Of a stretch of DNA of 14,451 nucleotides, positions 14,018 through 14,451 are shown piece after piece. The notes beneath the pieces are model-generated. The model ran no database searches. It had not been told where the DNA came from and saw only the letters and a program-made list of their open reading frames with translations. The stretch is from positions 1 to 14,451 of the forward strand of contig JAFSYD010000221.1 of NCBI GenBank assembly GCA_017443685.1, read 5' to 3'. This DNA is from Lachnospiraceae bacterium. GTDB lineage: Bacteria; Bacillota; Clostridia; Lachnospirales; Lachnospiraceae. Every line of letters begins with the position of its first letter. The stretch's first letter is position 1. The position numbers and the translations under genes are program-made.

Positions 14018-14451
14018 AAAATAGTCAGTCAAAAAAAGTCAGTCTGATCACGAAATTTATTGCCATGTTCGCCATCTTTGGGGTGGTGGCAATGCTGGTC
14101 AGCGGAATATTTACCTTTATGATCCAGACCCAAATTTACCACCGGGAGTGTGAAAGCCGTCTGAAAAACATCACAAATCAGTTGAATGCCCTGATCACGG
14201 ATGACGGGGATGATTTTGTCAATGTGCTGTACTATTCCGAGAGCACGAATTTCAGCTTCTGCCCGGGGACACGGTTTATGAATATACCGATGGCGTGTCG
14301 GAGGCGACCAATGCCAATGATGAGCTGTTTGGGAATGACCGCCTGATCGCGGCTCTGAACAAGGAGTCGGATGCCGGGGTAGAGGCACTGCTGAAAAATG
14401 TTCGCATGGAAATCGACCGTTTCGTCAAGGACGCGCCCCAGTTTGACGACA
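14014..14451 (+). pseudogene. Broken SpoIIE/RsbU-type PP2C phosphatase with sensor N-terminus (internally deleted, frame-shifted, runs off the window)
   Basis: From ATG 14014 the protein has a basic start (KNSQSKKVSLITKF), one membrane helix (about residues 14-38) and the beginning of an extracytoplasmic sensor (ITNQLNALITDDGDDFVN). After about 14225 this frame turns to nonsense and stops at TGA 14344-14346. A different frame, from about 14238 to the window end, encodes EFQLLPGDTVYEYTDGVSEA, then ELFGNDRLIAAL and VKDAPQFDD. This is the C-terminal part of SpoIIE/RsbU phosphatases, including the metal-binding Asp of TDGV and the closing DD motif. An intact gene should have about 600-700 codons, so most of the sensor, a HAMP linker and the first two-thirds of PP2C are missing and the remaining parts are out of frame. 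Such phosphatases act on anti-sigma antagonists or second-messenger-like switches. The protein is non-functional as read. An assembly join is an alternative to a real deletion. Confidence 0.8.

Noticed and set aside
1..14451. tRNA genes, CRISPR arrays, insertion sequences and internal terminators
   Set aside because: Nearly every base is inside a supported gene, gene junctions leave at most a few bases, and I found no direct repeat array, terminal inverted repeats or hairpin plus T-run.

Overview
The window reads as one tightly packed, rightward operon of a non-ribosomal peptide biosynthetic locus, probably from a Clostridia-type Firmicute. Reasons for that assignment: AGGAGG-like ribosome binding sites, a SpoIIE/RsbU-type PP2C phosphatase, a DXX-type substrate-binding protein and mid-GC coding sequence. 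The exact taxon cannot be read from the sequence. All supported genes are on the + strand, with gaps or overlaps of only a few bases and no intergenic space that could hold an internal promoter or terminator.

Layout: (1) bases 2-310, the 3' end of an unrecognised gene; (2) 301-2538, an MFS-type transporter whose N-terminal third is a four-helix membrane region with two extracytoplasmic, sensor-like segments; (3) 2541-3716, a secreted substrate-binding protein of the ABC_sub_bind (TrpX-like) kind with no ABC permease or ATPase beside it; (4) 3709-14017, a three-module NRPS with order A1-PCP1-C2-A2-PCP2-E2-C3-A3-PCP3-TE; (5) 14014 to the window end, a damaged SpoIIE-type phosphatase gene.

The NRPS is split into two reading frames (3709-8946 and 8873-14017). 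The frame changes inside the epimerisation domain at a run of eight G (8879-8886). Seven G would give one uninterrupted protein of 3435 residues with an intact E domain. The predicted product is a tripeptide with a D-configured middle residue, released by the C-terminal thioesterase. The three adenylation-domain pocket codes, read by hand, do not match any code I can assign with confidence.

The phosphatase gene begins normally (transmembrane anchor, start of a sensor domain). It then jumps, out of frame, at about 14217-14250 into the last third of a PP2C domain, so the HAMP and most of the catalytic domain are missing. Together with the poly-G frame break this suggests either a decaying cluster or assembly or sequencing errors; the reads must decide.

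Working model (inference): the NRPS makes a small peptide, the sensor-MFS protein exports it, and the orphan binding protein, the sensor segments and the phosphatase belong to a circuit that senses the peptide or a related ligand outside the cell.
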